A DNA stretch of 64,000 nt from Ureibacillus thermosphaericus (GCF_012396605.1 NZ_JAAXPW010000002.1:62001-126000); one strand, 5' to 3'. Positions 55,360 through 64,000 are shown, counted from the stretch's first letter. Numbers and translations: made by a program. Notes: a model not told the origin generated them from the sequence alone.

Positions 55360-55392
55360 AATATTCTTTCAATTTGTGAAAAGGGGTGTTAA

Positions 55393-55797
55393 ATGTTGGT
55401 CATCTACGGGGTTGCAATTTTAGCTGGGTGTTTTTTGGTTGGTTCAATTGTCGGTGAATTCATTGGGGCTTTGATGGGAGTAGATTCAAATGTTGGTGGC
55501 GTAGGAATTGCCATGCTGCTTTTAATCATTATTGTTGATAAGTTGATAAAAGCAGGGAAAATTTCTAAACCTTCTTTAGATGGTTTAAGTTTTTGGAATC
55601 AGATGTATATTCCTGTTGTCATTGCTATGGCAGCCAGTCAAAACGTATTGGGAGCGTTAACAGGCGGTCCATTAGCCATTCTTGCTGGAATCGGCGTTGT
55701 TGTAATTAGTTGGGCATGTGTTCCCCTGCTCAGCGGAAAAAAACATTCTGAATCAACATTTCATGAAGCCATCGTGAGGGGGGAAACGGATGCTTGA
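55393..55797 (+). CDS. madL: Malonate transporter subunit MadL
   Basis: A 134-residue membrane protein with four hydrophobic helices. The reading LAGCFLVGSIVGEFIGALMG and NVLGALTGGPLAILAG fits MadL, the smaller part of the sodium-dependent MadLM malonate importer. ATG at 55393 follows AAAGGGGTG. It overlaps madM by 8 bp. Confidence 0.9.
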   Translation: MLVIYGVAILAGCFLVGSIVGEFIGALMGVDSNVGGVGIAMLLLIIIVDKLIKAGKISKPSLDGLSFWNQMYIPVVIAMAASQNVLGALTGGPLAILAGIGVVVISWACVPLLSGKKHSESTFHEAIVRGETDA

Positions 55798-56551
55798 TTT
55801 AATCAAAAATGTTTTCGTAAATAATGGATTGATTACTGCATTTGTTGTAGTCGGATTAACGATGTGGTTAGCTTATTTCATATCTGATAAATTCACAAAA
55901 GGTAGGATTCATGGCTCTGCTATTGCCATTGTGATTGGTTTAGTATTAGCTTACTTTGGTGGAGTAGCAACTGGTGGCACGAAAGGAATAGCAGATGTGA
56001 GTTTTTTAGCAGGAATGGGCTTTTTAGGCGGCAGTATGTTAAGAGACTTCGCCATCGTCGCTACTTCTTTTGGTGCAAACTTTGATGAAATTAAAAAAGC
56101 CGGTTTTAAAGGTGTCATCTCCCTATTTATCGGCGTCGTGTTGTCCTTTATTGTAGGGGTAATCTTCGCATTTGTATTCGGCTACCGAGATGCGGTGAGC
56201 ATTACAACCATTGGTGCTGGAACCGTTACGTATATTGTTGGTCCGGTGACAGGTGCCGCATTAAATGCAAGTTCAGAAGTGATTGCCATCAGTATTGCAG
56301 CAGGTTTAGTAAAAGCCGTATTAGTGATGGTTGGTACTCCATTTATTGCTAGATTCATAGGCTTAAATAATCCAACGTCTGCCATGGTTTATGGCGGATT
56401 AATGGGGACAACTTCCGGCGTAACGGGTGGTTTAGCAGCGACTGATCCAAAATTAGTACCATATGGCGCTGTAACTGCCACATTCTATACAGGTTTAGGC
56501 TGTTTGTTGTGTCCTACCATTCTATTCTTAATTACCGATATTTTCTTATAA
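55790..56551 (+). CDS. madM: Malonate transporter subunit MadM
   Basis: A 253-residue membrane protein with about eight hydrophobic helices; GLVLAYFGGVATGGTKGIAD and GLMGTTSGVTGGLAATDPKL match MadM. With MadL it imports malonate for the divergent decarboxylase operon. It is followed by a strong terminator. Confidence 0.92.
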   Translation: MLDLIKNVFVNNGLITAFVVVGLTMWLAYFISDKFTKGRIHGSAIAIVIGLVLAYFGGVATGGTKGIADVSFLAGMGFLGGSMLRDFAIVATSFGANFDEIKKAGFKGVISLFIGVVLSFIVGVIFAFVFGYRDAVSITTIGAGTVTYIVGPVTGAALNASSEVIAISIAAGLVKAVLVMVGTPFIARFIGLNNPTSAMVYGGLMGTTSGVTGGLAATDPKLVPYGAVTATFYTGLGCLLCPTILFLITDIFL

Positions 56552-56564
56552 TCTATTTGTAGAC

Positions 56565-56609
56565 AAAAAGTCGATTTGAATCTGTAAGCGGATTCAAATC
56601 GACTTTTTC
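56565..56609. terminator. Terminator after madM
   Basis: An 18-bp perfect stem (AAAAAGTCGATTTGAATC and its complement) with an 8-nt loop and T-run. Confidence 0.95.
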
Positions 56610-56711
56610 TTATACATTTCTCTTCTGATAAGGCAAACATTCTAAATTTTTTTTGCTACTAAGGAAAGATATTTTTACCAGCCTACCAACTTTCAGAAAA
56701 CCGATTATATG

Positions 56712-57221
56712 TTATTTGGATAGAGCGATTTGAATTTGAGCTAAATGATGTTCTGCATGCCAATGGAGTTTTGTAAGTTCTGATGCTACCGTCGTTTTAC
56801 CGTTGATTTGATGGTTATATGTTCGATATAATTGTTCTTCCGTTAAAGTTTGTCCTAAAGAAACGATCCGCTCGTTGATGCCTTCTATCATTTTCACAGA
56901 ACTTTCAACTGGAAGATTTGTATCCGGTAACACTGCCCATAAGTTTTCATCAAATACAGATACTTTCGCATTGTCATCTGTTAGCGCTAACTTTAATCGA
57001 ATATACATGTTCACTTGGGCATCTGCAATATGATGAACCAGCTGGCGAACAGTCCACGCACCTTCACGATATGTTTTATTCAACCCCTCATCATTCAATA
57101 CGCCTACCGTTTCTCTCAAGCGAACCGGAAATGTTTCGATGTCCTTTAACCATTTCTGAACTTGTTCCAAAGTCACTTTTTCGGGAACTTTCAATTCTCC
57201 AATCGGGTAACGTACATCCAT
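56712..57221 (-). CDS. bstA: YfiT family bacillithiol S-transferase
   Basis: A 169-residue DinB/YfiT protein. Metal-binding histidines are seen in VHHIADAQVN and HWHAEHHLAQI, and the family start DVRYPIGELKVPE is present. Such enzymes transfer bacillithiol to electrophiles for detoxification. ATG at 57221 follows AAGGAG. The presence of this family supports a bacillithiol-making Bacillales host. Confidence 0.88.
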   Translation of the reverse strand: MDVRYPIGELKVPEKVTLEQVQKWLKDIETFPVRLRETVGVLNDEGLNKTYREGAWTVRQLVHHIADAQVNMYIRLKLALTDDNAKVSVFDENLWAVLPDTNLPVESSVKMIEGINERIVSLGQTLTEEQLYRTYNHQINGKTTVASELTKLHWHAEHHLAQIQIALSK

Positions 57222-57248
57222 TTTCTACACGCTCCTTATTAGGTTATT

Positions 57249-57285
57249 AAAAAAGGGTTACGTGTTGGAGAACGTAACCCTTTTT
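57249..57285. terminator. Terminator between bstA and the CoA transferase gene
   Basis: GGGTTACG / CGTAACCC with flanking A- and T-runs, just beyond the end of the CoA transferase gene. Confidence 0.9.
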
Positions 57286-57293
57286 ATATTACA

Positions 57294-58811
57294 TTATTTT
57301 ACTTCTGCTCCTTCAAAAAGCATAGTACCTTTTTCTTTTAAGTTTGTATGGAAGGAGAAGGCTTTTTCAAGGATGTGTGGTGTTTGTCCACCCACTTTAG
57401 CTTTTGCTTCTTCAAAGTATGCACGTAATTGTGGTCTGTACATAGGATGTGCAATTTCGATAATTTTTTCTGCTCTCTTCACTGGTGGAAGTCCGCGAAG
57501 ATCTGCATATCCTTGTTCAGTAATAATTACGTCTACATCGTGCTCTGTATGGTCAACATGCGATACGAATGGTACGATTGCTGAAATTGCTCCACCTTTT
57601 GCTAATGAAGGCGTTACGAAGATAGTAATGCGAGCATTACGTGCAAAGTCACCAGATCCACCAATACCGTTCATGATATTAGTACCGCTTACGTGTGTTG
57701 AGTTTACGTTACCGTAAATGTCAACTTCTAAAGCTGTGTTAAATGAAATAACTCCTAATCGGCGAATAACTTCTGGGTTATTTGAAATTTCTTGAGGTCT
57801 GAACATGATTTTGCCTTTGTATTTTTCCAAGTCTTCCGCTAATGAATCAACGCGTTTCTTAGAAAGCGAGAACGCAGTACCAGATGCGAATTTAACAATC
57901 CCTGCATCAATTAAGTCAAAGATTCCATCTTGTAATACTTCAGAGTGAACTTCTACATCTCTGAATTGAGCATCTTTCATATTTTTAAGAACTGCGTTAG
58001 CAACAGAACCTACTCCAGATTGTAGTGGAGCTAAAGAAATTGGTAATCTTCCCTCTTCTACTTCTTTATTTAAGAAGTCGATTAAGTGGTCTGCAATTGC
58101 TTGTGTTTCTTCATTTGGTTCAAATAAAGGAGAAGGAATATCAGGTTGTTCAGATAAAATAACACCTTTTACTTTTGCAGGATCAACTTTGATTCCAATT
58201 TCACCAATGCGGTCAGAAACGTTGTAAATTGGGATTTCTCGACGTTCACCTTGTTCTTTTTGTACATAAATATCGTGAAGACCTTCATATGCTCTAGGTG
58301 CAGTTAAGTTTACTTCGATGATAACGTTTTCAGCTTTCTCAACAAAAATTGGGGAGTTTCCTACAGAACCAGTTGGGATAATTAAGCCATCTTCAGTGAT
58401 TGCTGCCGCTTCAATAATCGCATAATCAATTTTTCCTAAAGTACCTTTTCTTACTTCTTCAGCCGTATGAGACAAATGTTGATCGATATAGTACATTTCG
58501 CCACTATTGATTTTTTTACGCATTACCGCATTTCCTTGATAAGGAACACGTAAATTAATGATTCCTGCTTCAGCCATAGCTTGGTCAGCAGCTGGTCCAA
58601 GTGAAGCACCAGTATAAACATTCACTTTAAAGTTTTCCTTTTTGCCACGTTCTGAAAGCGCTCTTGGGAACTCTTTTGGCTCACCGAAAAGTGTGAAACC
58701 ACTCATACCAAGGTTCATTCCATCTTCAATCCAAGAAGCCGCTTCCTCAGCAGAAACAATTTTGTCTAAGAAAGCTTTGTGTCGAATAACTTGGCTTAAA
58801 TCCTTTTCCAT
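57294..58811 (-). CDS. Acetyl-CoA hydrolase / succinyl-CoA:acetate CoA-transferase family
   Basis: A 505-residue class I CoA transferase. The N-terminal domain begins KAFLDKIVSAEEAASWIEDG; the C-terminal domain holds the catalytic Glu in NTALEVDIYGNVNSTHVSG and GIGGSGDFARNA, as in succinyl-CoA:acetate CoA-transferase and Ach1. It probably links acetate, succinate or propionate to their CoA esters; it could recycle the acetate formed from malonate, but it is not in that operon. ATG at 58811 lies eight bases after GAGGTG. Confidence 0.88.
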   Translation of the reverse strand: MEKDLSQVIRHKAFLDKIVSAEEAASWIEDGMNLGMSGFTLFGEPKEFPRALSERGKKENFKVNVYTGASLGPAADQAMAEAGIINLRVPYQGNAVMRKKINSGEMYYIDQHLSHTAEEVRKGTLGKIDYAIIEAAAITEDGLIIPTGSVGNSPIFVEKAENVIIEVNLTAPRAYEGLHDIYVQKEQGERREIPIYNVSDRIGEIGIKVDPAKVKGVILSEQPDIPSPLFEPNEETQAIADHLIDFLNKEVEEGRLPISLAPLQSGVGSVANAVLKNMKDAQFRDVEVHSEVLQDGIFDLIDAGIVKFASGTAFSLSKKRVDSLAEDLEKYKGKIMFRPQEISNNPEVIRRLGVISFNTALEVDIYGNVNSTHVSGTNIMNGIGGSGDFARNARITIFVTPSLAKGGAISAIVPFVSHVDHTEHDVDVIITEQGYADLRGLPPVKRAEKIIEIAHPMYRPQLRAYFEEAKAKVGGQTPHILEKAFSFHTNLKEKGTMLFEGAEVK

Positions 58812-59045
58812 TAACATGTCACCTCGTATTAATGATAATTTAGTATTAAATATATGAAAAATTTTTAAATAAAGCACAATTTTTCCAATACGAAGCCTAA
58901 AAAAAGTGTATATTTTTTCACTTACCTTTAAATTTTATTGTAAATATGAACCATATATTCGTCTAATAAAAGATTTCTATGATTATAATAGAAAAAAACT
59001 ATCATTATATAGAAATAATTGCTTTTTCAAACTTTTCTTAAAGGA

Positions 59046-59073
59046 TTGATAACTTTATAAAAATAGGTATAAT
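59046..59073 (+). promoter_or_regulatory. Promoter of the tRNA-Ala gene
   Basis: -35 TTGATA (59046-59051), 16-bp spacer, -10 TATAAT (59068-59073), 11 bp before the tRNA. Confidence 0.75.
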
Positions 59074-59084
59074 ATTGATTAATC

Positions 59085-59157
59085 GGGGCATTAGCACAGT
59101 TGGGAGTGCGCTACGCTGGCAGCGTAGAGGTCACCGGTTCGAGCCCGGTATGCTCCA
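59085..59157 (+). tRNA. tRNA-Ala (anticodon GGC)
   Basis: Acceptor stem GGGGCAT / ATGCTCC, D-loop TTAGCACAGTTGGGAGTG, anticodon stem CTACG / CGTAG with loop CTGGCAG (anticodon GGC), and T-arm CCGGTTCGAGCCCGG. The discriminator base is A; CCA is not encoded. A single-gene transcription unit with its own promoter and terminator. Confidence 0.97.
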
Positions 59158-59162
59158 TTTTA

Positions 59163-59196
59163 AAAGAACCGCTAATCATTCCGCGGTTCTTTTTAT
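59163..59196 (+). terminator. Terminator after tRNA-Ala
   Basis: AAAGAACCGC / GCGGTTCTTT with a 10-nt loop and T-run. Confidence 0.92.
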
Positions 59197-59355
59197 TTTA
59201 TATTAAAAAACAATTTTTTAACTGTTCGATGCAATTTTTTCTTCTTATTGCAAATTAACATATTCCTTTTTATATTTATAGATGATAGAATTATATATTT
59301 CCATATTCAATTGTTCTTTATGACAATATTCTCATTCCACATTCCCTCAAACATG
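59197..59355. other. AT-rich gap between tRNA-Ala and the Nudix gene
   Basis: No gene or structured element seen. Confidence 0.4.
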
Positions 59356-59379
59356 CAAAAAAGCCGGTATTGCCGGCTT
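59356..59379 (-). terminator. Terminator downstream of the second Nudix gene
   Basis: AAGCCGG / CCGGCTT with a 5-nt loop and minus-strand U-tract. Confidence 0.88.
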
Positions 59380-59469
59380 CCATGCTAGTTTAAAATAGAA
59401 AAATTCTTCGTATGCATAAATATTCATATTATTAACCATTAAGATATGGAAGAATCACCCCTAAATGGT

Positions 59470-60036
59470 TCATTTTCCTTGTAATAAACGCAACTTTTCA
59501 TTTAATTTTTTATACACTACTTGTAACTCCCTTTCCGTACTTGCTTCCACTGCTTCATCTAATAAAAACCACTTGATATCGCTGTTTTCATCTGGTTTAA
59601 TATGCAATAATTCGTGTTCATTTGCTTCCAGTAAGAAAGTAGCATTCAGATGCAAATGAGTCGCCACATGTCTACCTTTTTTTTCATGGGCTGCTACACC
59701 TAAAATTTCGATTGAAAATATATCTTTCAATACAGGGGTTACTTGTTTTAAACCCGTTTCTTCCTTCGCCTCTTTCATAGCTACTCCTAATAAGTCGGCA
59801 TCTCCATCAGCATGCCCCCCTACCCATGACCATGATTGATAAATATTATGGTAGACCATTAACACTTTTGTACGGTCTTTATTCACAAGCCAAGCAGATG
59901 CAGTAAAATGGGCAAATTCATTGCCACGTGTCAATAAGTTATCAAAAGTATCCATATAACGTAAGATAAGTTCTTGATCCTTTGCCTCTTGTGCGTTATA
60001 TGGCGTATAGTTTTTTATTTGTTGTCGTAAATCCAT
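59470..60036 (-). CDS. Nudix hydrolase
   Basis: A 188-residue protein with a Nudix box of somewhat relaxed form: GGHADGDADLLGVAMKEA, then KEETGL; the first Glu of the box is Asp. The N-terminal region (IKNYTPYNAQEAKDQELILR) matches the longer Nudix proteins of bacilli. Substrate unknown. ATG at 60036 follows GAGGTAG. Confidence 0.88.
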   Translation of the reverse strand: MDLRQQIKNYTPYNAQEAKDQELILRYMDTFDNLLTRGNEFAHFTASAWLVNKDRTKVLMVYHNIYQSWSWVGGHADGDADLLGVAMKEAKEETGLKQVTPVLKDIFSIEILGVAAHEKKGRHVATHLHLNATFLLEANEHELLHIKPDENSDIKWFLLDEAVEASTERELQVVYKKLNEKLRLLQGK

Positions 60037-60097
60037 GATTGCTACCTCGATTCTTCTTTATTTTCATTAATGGTTTGATTAGTGCAACATGTTAACA

Positions 60098-60127
60098 AAA
60101 TAGGCGTCTTTTTCATATCAAGACGCC
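60098..60127 (-). terminator. Terminator after the Cache-GGDEF gene
   Basis: GGCGTCTT (60103) pairs with AAGACGCC (60120-60127). Confidence 0.7.
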
Positions 60128-60144
60128 ATGATTTTATCTAGATT

Positions 60145-61611
60145 TTAATACTCTGTTTTGAAAATAGAATATTGGCCTTTTCCCTTTTCTTTTGCTGTAT
60201 ATAAAGCCACATCCGCTTTTTTATAAAGCAAATACTTATTATCCCCATCGTCAGGATAAAAAGAAATGCCAATACTTGCAGAAACCCCAAGATTATCAAT
60301 GTCTGTATTTTGTTTAACAAGTTGATTAATTTCCGTAATGATTTTCTGTGCCAATTCTTTCGCTTCTTCGGTCGTTGTTGAATTCAGAACAACAATAAAT
60401 TCATCTCCACCATAACGATAAGCCTCCCCATTTTTCGGGATGAGGGTGCGAATAATTTGAGCCACCTTTTTTAACAGCACATCTCCTGATTGATGTCCTA
60501 ACACATCATTAACTTCCTTAAAATGATCTAAATCAATCATGAAAAAGGCTGTTTTCTTCCCTTTTTTTGTTTTGATTGCCGTTATAAATTCATCAAATGC
60601 AGAGCGGTTCGCAAGTCCCGTTAAGCGGTCATGGTAAGCTAAATACATTGGTCTTGCAATCACAAAAGATAGCACTAGTACGAAGCTAAAAATAATGATT
60701 AATTGAATGACAAACATTTTTTTTATTTGATGCAGATTGGCATTCCATAGTTTTTCATCATAGATGATTTCAATTACTTTGTTTTGAGCAAAGTCTCGAT
60801 CAAATTCTGATTCATAAAACATGTAACGGAAAGTAGCAGGTGTACCATTCCAATAATAATCTATTTCTGTCGGTTGTTTCGATGATAACGTTCTGTCAAA
60901 GGCTTCCTTTTCTTTTTCCGTTAAGCGCCTTTCATTAGTAGATTTGCCAAGCGTTAATCCTCCAATGTTTAAAATATGAATGTCATAAATAAATGGATAT
61001 AATTCTTTTAATTCTTGGATGTGATTAAAAAAGTTAAACGCCTTGAAAATATTATTTTCATTTAAAGAGTAGCTCAATTCAATCACATACTTTTTATCTG
61101 GTGTAGCCATGTAACTAAACTTTTTTAATTCCCCTGTTTGTTGCTCTATATCTAACGCATCATGATAAAACTCTCCAGTCGCTCTTCTTTCATTTAATAG
61201 GGTGGTTAGTTTTTTACAACATTTCGTAAAATCTAGACCAATATCTTGTTCAAAACTACTATGAGTAATCACATTTTCTTTGTTGATTATGTATATATGC
61301 ATCCCTAATGCTTGATTCAAGCCTTGGAAATCCCATTCATCAAAGTTTGGATTTTCATTATACTTCTCTATTAACATCTTCGTATATTCTTTCATTTTTT
61401 CAGCGCTGTTATCATCTAGCAGTAGAATCGCCTTTTCATAGGATTTTAAAGACTCTTTGATTGAGTCTTCTATCCGTTTAAAAACAAATTCATTTTCCGT
61501 CTCCGTTTGTTTCTTCAACTGAATAAAAGAAACGATTGCTAGAAAAGTGCAACTCATAATCGCTAATATTACGATACTTACAATCAATTTGACCCTTAAA
61601 TTATATTTCAT
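60145..61611 (-). CDS. Membrane-bound diguanylate cyclase with extracellular sensor domain
   Basis: A 488-residue protein. An N-terminal membrane helix (LIVSIVILAIMSCTFLAIVS) is followed by a large extracytoplasmic region (about 40-295) containing a double cysteine (FTKCCKKL) and a Cache-like pattern, a second helix (LIIIFSFVLVLSFVIA) near 300-320 and a C-terminal GGDEF domain. The active site YRYGGDEFIVVL is intact, so the protein should make cyclic di-GMP in response to an external signal. ATG at 61611 follows TAGGTGG. Confidence 0.92.
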   Translation of the reverse strand: MKYNLRVKLIVSIVILAIMSCTFLAIVSFIQLKKQTETENEFVFKRIEDSIKESLKSYEKAILLLDDNSAEKMKEYTKMLIEKYNENPNFDEWDFQGLNQALGMHIYIINKENVITHSSFEQDIGLDFTKCCKKLTTLLNERRATGEFYHDALDIEQQTGELKKFSYMATPDKKYVIELSYSLNENNIFKAFNFFNHIQELKELYPFIYDIHILNIGGLTLGKSTNERRLTEKEKEAFDRTLSSKQPTEIDYYWNGTPATFRYMFYESEFDRDFAQNKVIEIIYDEKLWNANLHQIKKMFVIQLIIIFSFVLVLSFVIARPMYLAYHDRLTGLANRSAFDEFITAIKTKKGKKTAFFMIDLDHFKEVNDVLGHQSGDVLLKKVAQIIRTLIPKNGEAYRYGGDEFIVVLNSTTTEEAKELAQKIITEINQLVKQNTDIDNLGVSASIGISFYPDDGDNKYLLYKKADVALYTAKEKGKGQYSIFKTEY

Positions 61612-61657
61612 CTAACCACCTATATTTCATAGTTGAAAAGTATTTTCATGACACAAA

Positions 61658-61707
61658 GATAGAAGGCAAAATAGTGACACCCCAAAGAATGCCTCATTTT
61701 GCCTATC
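61658..61707 (-). terminator. Possible terminator after the chrA pair
   Basis: GATAG-GCAAAAT with a 3-nt bulge pairs with ATTTTGCCTATC across a 23-nt loop. Confidence 0.45.
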
Positions 61708-61720
61708 ATAACAACTTTTA

Positions 61721-62248
61721 TTAAAGAAATATCCCACCAATTATAAGGCCCATCATCACAACAAAAACAGGATGAATTTTTAATTTTTCAAGAGCTATGT
61801 ATGCGCCTACGATGAGTATAATCGTATAAATTATTCCCATTGTATCATAAGACGTTATCAAAAAATCAAAGGTCAATTCTGCAAGCAATACAACAACTGC
61901 TGGTAAAACGAAACTAGACAATCTTTTGACTTTCGGGGATTGCCGATAGCGATATAAAATGTTAAGTAAAATCAACATGGCAACTAATGAAGGCCCTACT
62001 GTTGCAAACAATGCTACAATCGCCCCCAAAACGCCCCCGACCTCATAGCCAATGTATCCTGCCATTTTAATCGCAATCGGTCCAGGCAATGAATTTCCTA
62101 ACGCCAATACTTCGCTGAACTCTGATGTATTCATCCATCCATACTTATCAACAACTTCATATTCAATTAACGGAATGGAAGCAGGCCCCCCTCCATATCC
62201 TAAAATCCCTGGGTAGAAGAAGGCCAGAAATAATTGTATATAAATCAT
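61721..62248 (-). CDS. Chromate transporter, short ChrA half
   Basis: A 175-residue membrane protein of the short-chain CHR family. The N-terminus has FYPGILGYGGGPASIPLIE and the ALGNSLPGPIAIKMAGYIGY motif. Two such halves act together as a chromate/sulphate-type antiporter. ATG at 62248 overlaps the stop of the upstream half (ATGA), so the pair is translationally coupled. The region upstream in the frame overlaps that gene and is not part of the protein. Confidence 0.9.
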   Translation of the reverse strand: MIYIQLFLAFFYPGILGYGGGPASIPLIEYEVVDKYGWMNTSEFSEVLALGNSLPGPIAIKMAGYIGYEVGGVLGAIVALFATVGPSLVAMLILLNILYRYRQSPKVKRLSSFVLPAVVVLLAELTFDFLITSYDTMGIIYTIILIVGAYIALEKLKIHPVFVVMMGLIIGGIFL

Positions 62249-62799
62249 TCTTTTCTCTCCTCTTTTTTGATTGGGAGAAGTAGTGCAATCAGAAGCAATC
62301 CTGCGATGATGATGCCTGGATGAAGCTTCAGAATCAGCATTCCAACGATTGAAACGCACAAAATAATGCCTCCGACTTTCCACCCAAGAGACTTATGAGA
62401 TTTTTTAAGAAAATCCCAAGTGAGTACTCCAAGCATTACGGCTACAATTGGAATAACTCCATTCGACATTCCTTTTACAAAATCAAAATCTTTAAATTGT
62501 TTGAGTGTGGCAAGGAAAAGAATCATTAATATAACCGATGGGAGAATAGCAGCGATTAAAGCATTGATTAAACCTAGCCATCCACCTACTCGATAACCAA
62601 TATATCCAGCCATTTTTGTAATAATGGGGCCAGGTAAAGTATTGCCTATTGCTAACACATCCGCAAATTCTTCATCGGTCATCATTTGAAAGGTATCCAC
62701 TACTTCTTTTTGAACAAGAGGGATAGTTGATGGCCCTCCACCAAATCCCAACATGCCAGAACGGAAAAAGGCAATAAATATATCTCTCTGCCTTGCCAT
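62245..62799 (-). CDS. Chromate transporter, short ChrA half
   Basis: A 184-residue membrane protein of the short-chain CHR family, partner of the following gene. FFRSGMLGFGGGPSTIPLVQ and AIGNTLPGPIITKMAGYIGY are the matching motifs. ATG at 62799 follows AAAGGGGGAT. The arrangement with an adjacent gamma-glutamyltransferase gene recalls ywrA-ywrB and ywrD of Bacillus subtilis. Confidence 0.9.
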   Translation of the reverse strand: MARQRDIFIAFFRSGMLGFGGGPSTIPLVQKEVVDTFQMMTDEEFADVLAIGNTLPGPIITKMAGYIGYRVGGWLGLINALIAAILPSVILMILFLATLKQFKDFDFVKGMSNGVIPIVAVMLGVLTWDFLKKSHKSLGWKVGGIILCVSIVGMLILKLHPGIIIAGLLLIALLLPIKKEERKE

Positions 62800-62955
62800 A
62801 CTTTATCCCCCTTTATCGTAATGTAGGTAAAATTCTTATAGAATAGTATTTATATTTTTTATATACTTTATATCTTTCTCTCTATATATTTTACAAAAAT
62901 TTCATATTTTGTGAATCAATTGTTATATTACGAACGAGAGGAATTAGAAAATTTT

Positions 62956-64000
62956 TTAATACCCAATGGCTATACCATCACCACGAGGATCTGCTCCTCC
63001 ATACTTCACTCCCTTTTCATCGATATATATCGCTCCTGCGTGTCCCATTAAATCCGAAAATTCTTCTACCACTTCCACCTCATGCCCAAATCGTTTCAAC
63101 TCCTTTTGCACATTTTTCGGAATACGACTTTCCACTTTTAATGTATTAGTGGTTGCTCCCCAAGTCCTGCCGTATAAAAATCGCGGAGCTTCGATAGCTT
63201 CCTGTACATTCATACCGTAATCGATAATGCGTGTTGCAAGGAGCGTTTGCGTTTGTGGCTGACCTTCTCCCCCCATAGTTCCGTAAATCAAGACTGGGCG
63301 ATTATCCTTCATCAGCATGGCAGAATTGAGCGTATGGAAGGAGCGTTTTCTCGGTTGTAAGGAATTTACGTGTTTGTCATCTAAAGAGAAGAAGCTGCCT
63401 CGATTTTGCAATAATACCCCTGTTCCTTTTGGAATAAAGGCGGAACCAAATTCATGATAAATGCTTTGAATGCAGGAAACAGCATTTCCTTTTTCATCCA
63501 CCACCGCAAACCAAACCGTATCCCCCTTTGGATCCATGGCAGGCAATGCCGTCGCATGGCAACTTTCTTTTATCTTTTCAGCAAAGCCAACTCCCCGCTC
63601 TTTACTGAGCAATTCGTTCAGCGGAATATGGTTGTATGTTGGATCAGTTAAATACTTGTCACGGTCTCGGAAGGCATGTTTGATGGCTTCTGCTAATAGG
63701 TGATAATACTGTGCAGAGCCTTCTTCAATCTCCGCTAAATTCAATTGATTTAAAATATTCAATATGGATAAAGACGCCAATCCTTGTGTATTTGGAGGAA
63801 GATTATAAGCCACAAAGTTACGATAAGGCACTGAAATGGGCTCCACTAAATCGCTCGTATGTTTTTGGAAATCCTCTTTTGTCAAAATGCCTCCGTGTTT
63901 CTGCAAGTCTTCCACCATACGTTCCGTCAATTCACTATCATAAAAATAGTCCGCGCCGTTTTGTGCAATGAGTTCCAATGTGTGTGCCAAATCTTCTTGA
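62956..64000 (-). CDS. Gamma-glutamyltransferase (partial, cut by window edge)
   Basis: The 3' 1045 bp encode the C-terminal part of a gamma-glutamyltransferase (ywrD-like). The frame is open to the window end, so about 190 residues lie outside. The start of the small subunit is visible as GDTVWFAVVDEKGNAVS, whose Thr is the expected self-cleaving nucleophile, followed by SIYHEFGSAF, RSFHTLNSAML and GTMGGEGQPQ. It transfers or hydrolyses gamma-glutamyl groups; no statement can be made on a signal peptide. Confidence 0.9.
   Translation of the reverse strand, partial: QEDLAHTLELIAQNGADYFYDSELTERMVEDLQKHGGILTKEDFQKHTSDLVEPISVPYRNFVAYNLPPNTQGLASLSILNILNQLNLAEIEEGSAQYYHLLAEAIKHAFRDRDKYLTDPTYNHIPLNELLSKERGVGFAEKIKESCHATALPAMDPKGDTVWFAVVDEKGNAVSCIQSIYHEFGSAFIPKGTGVLLQNRGSFFSLDDKHVNSLQPRKRSFHTLNSAMLMKDNRPVLIYGTMGGEGQPQTQTLLATRIIDYGMNVQEAIEAPRFLYGRTWGATTNTLKVESRIPKNVQKELKRFGHEVEVVEEFSDLMGHAGAIYIDEKGVKYGGADPRGDGIAIGY

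Noticed and set aside
59085..59157. Integration site for a mobile element at tRNA-Ala
   Set aside because: No integrase gene or duplicated tRNA 3' end is seen on either side within the window.

Overview
The window looks like chromosome of a low-GC Gram-positive rod of the Bacillales, most like a Planococcaceae/Bacillaceae member (Ureibacillus, Lysinibacillus or Solibacillus type). The reasons are the AT-rich sequence, strong GGAGG-type ribosome sites, rho-independent terminators after most genes, and a set of Bacillus-type genes (alaR-alaT, YfiT-type bacillithiol transferase, SelO/YdiU, DUF1292, DUF1450, paired short ChrA proteins, ctaB). This is inferred from gene content; no rRNA or other marker gene is present. 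There is no CRISPR array, prophage or intact insertion sequence.

Layout. 0.2-10 kb: M20 peptidase, a TPR-GGDEF protein, heme O synthase, an AbrB-type membrane protein, DUF1292, SelO, a GmhB-like phosphatase and DUF1835. 10-13 kb: an HhH protein, a frameshifted lipoprotein gene, a TetR/membrane-protein pair and PhzF. 13.2-13.7 kb: a non-coding array of 103-bp units. 13.7-22 kb: ilvE, a PAS-GGDEF-EAL protein, small proteins, a methyltransferase, an APC permease and YceI. 22.4-24.3 kb: a glycine riboswitch and terminator ahead of an ACT-domain gene and a UPF0210 gene, followed by a second 103-bp array on the opposite strand. 24.9-38 kb: ordinary metabolism and several lipoproteins (rhodanese, DinB, cysE, FMN reductase, MocR/LysE divergent pair, alaR-alaT, DUF1541). 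38.5-42.2 kb: PAS-GGDEF, flavin reductase, SgcJ-like protein and decayed reading frames. 43-47.6 kb: an AT-rich restriction-modification island (Sau3AI-type endonuclease, a PUA-like/DUF91-like nuclease, a cytosine-5 methyltransferase, and a further nuclease-like protein). 48.4-56.6 kb: a malonate decarboxylase operon with its GntR regulator and the divergent MadLM malonate transporter. 56.7-64 kb: bacillithiol transferase, CoA transferase, tRNA-Ala, Nudix, Cache-type GGDEF, two ChrA halves and a gamma-glutamyltransferase cut by the window edge.

How genes work together. The malonate locus is a complete route: MadLM imports malonate, MdcB and MdcG make and attach the dephospho-CoA-type prosthetic group on MdcC, MdcH loads malonyl, MdcA exchanges acyl groups and the fused MdcDE decarboxylates. 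A GntR/FCD regulator probably acts at two identical palindromes in the divergent promoter region. The ACT/UPF0210 pair appears to be switched by glycine. Four separate GGDEF proteins point to heavy c-di-GMP signalling.

Most unusual features: (1) two non-coding arrays 11 kb apart, on opposite strands, built on the same 103-bp unit with 21-bp internal periodicity; (2) the restriction-modification island, where two additional PD-(D/E)XK-like proteins accompany a Sau3AI-type enzyme and its methyltransferase. Several lipoprotein genes carry frameshifts; these may be real decay or assembly errors.
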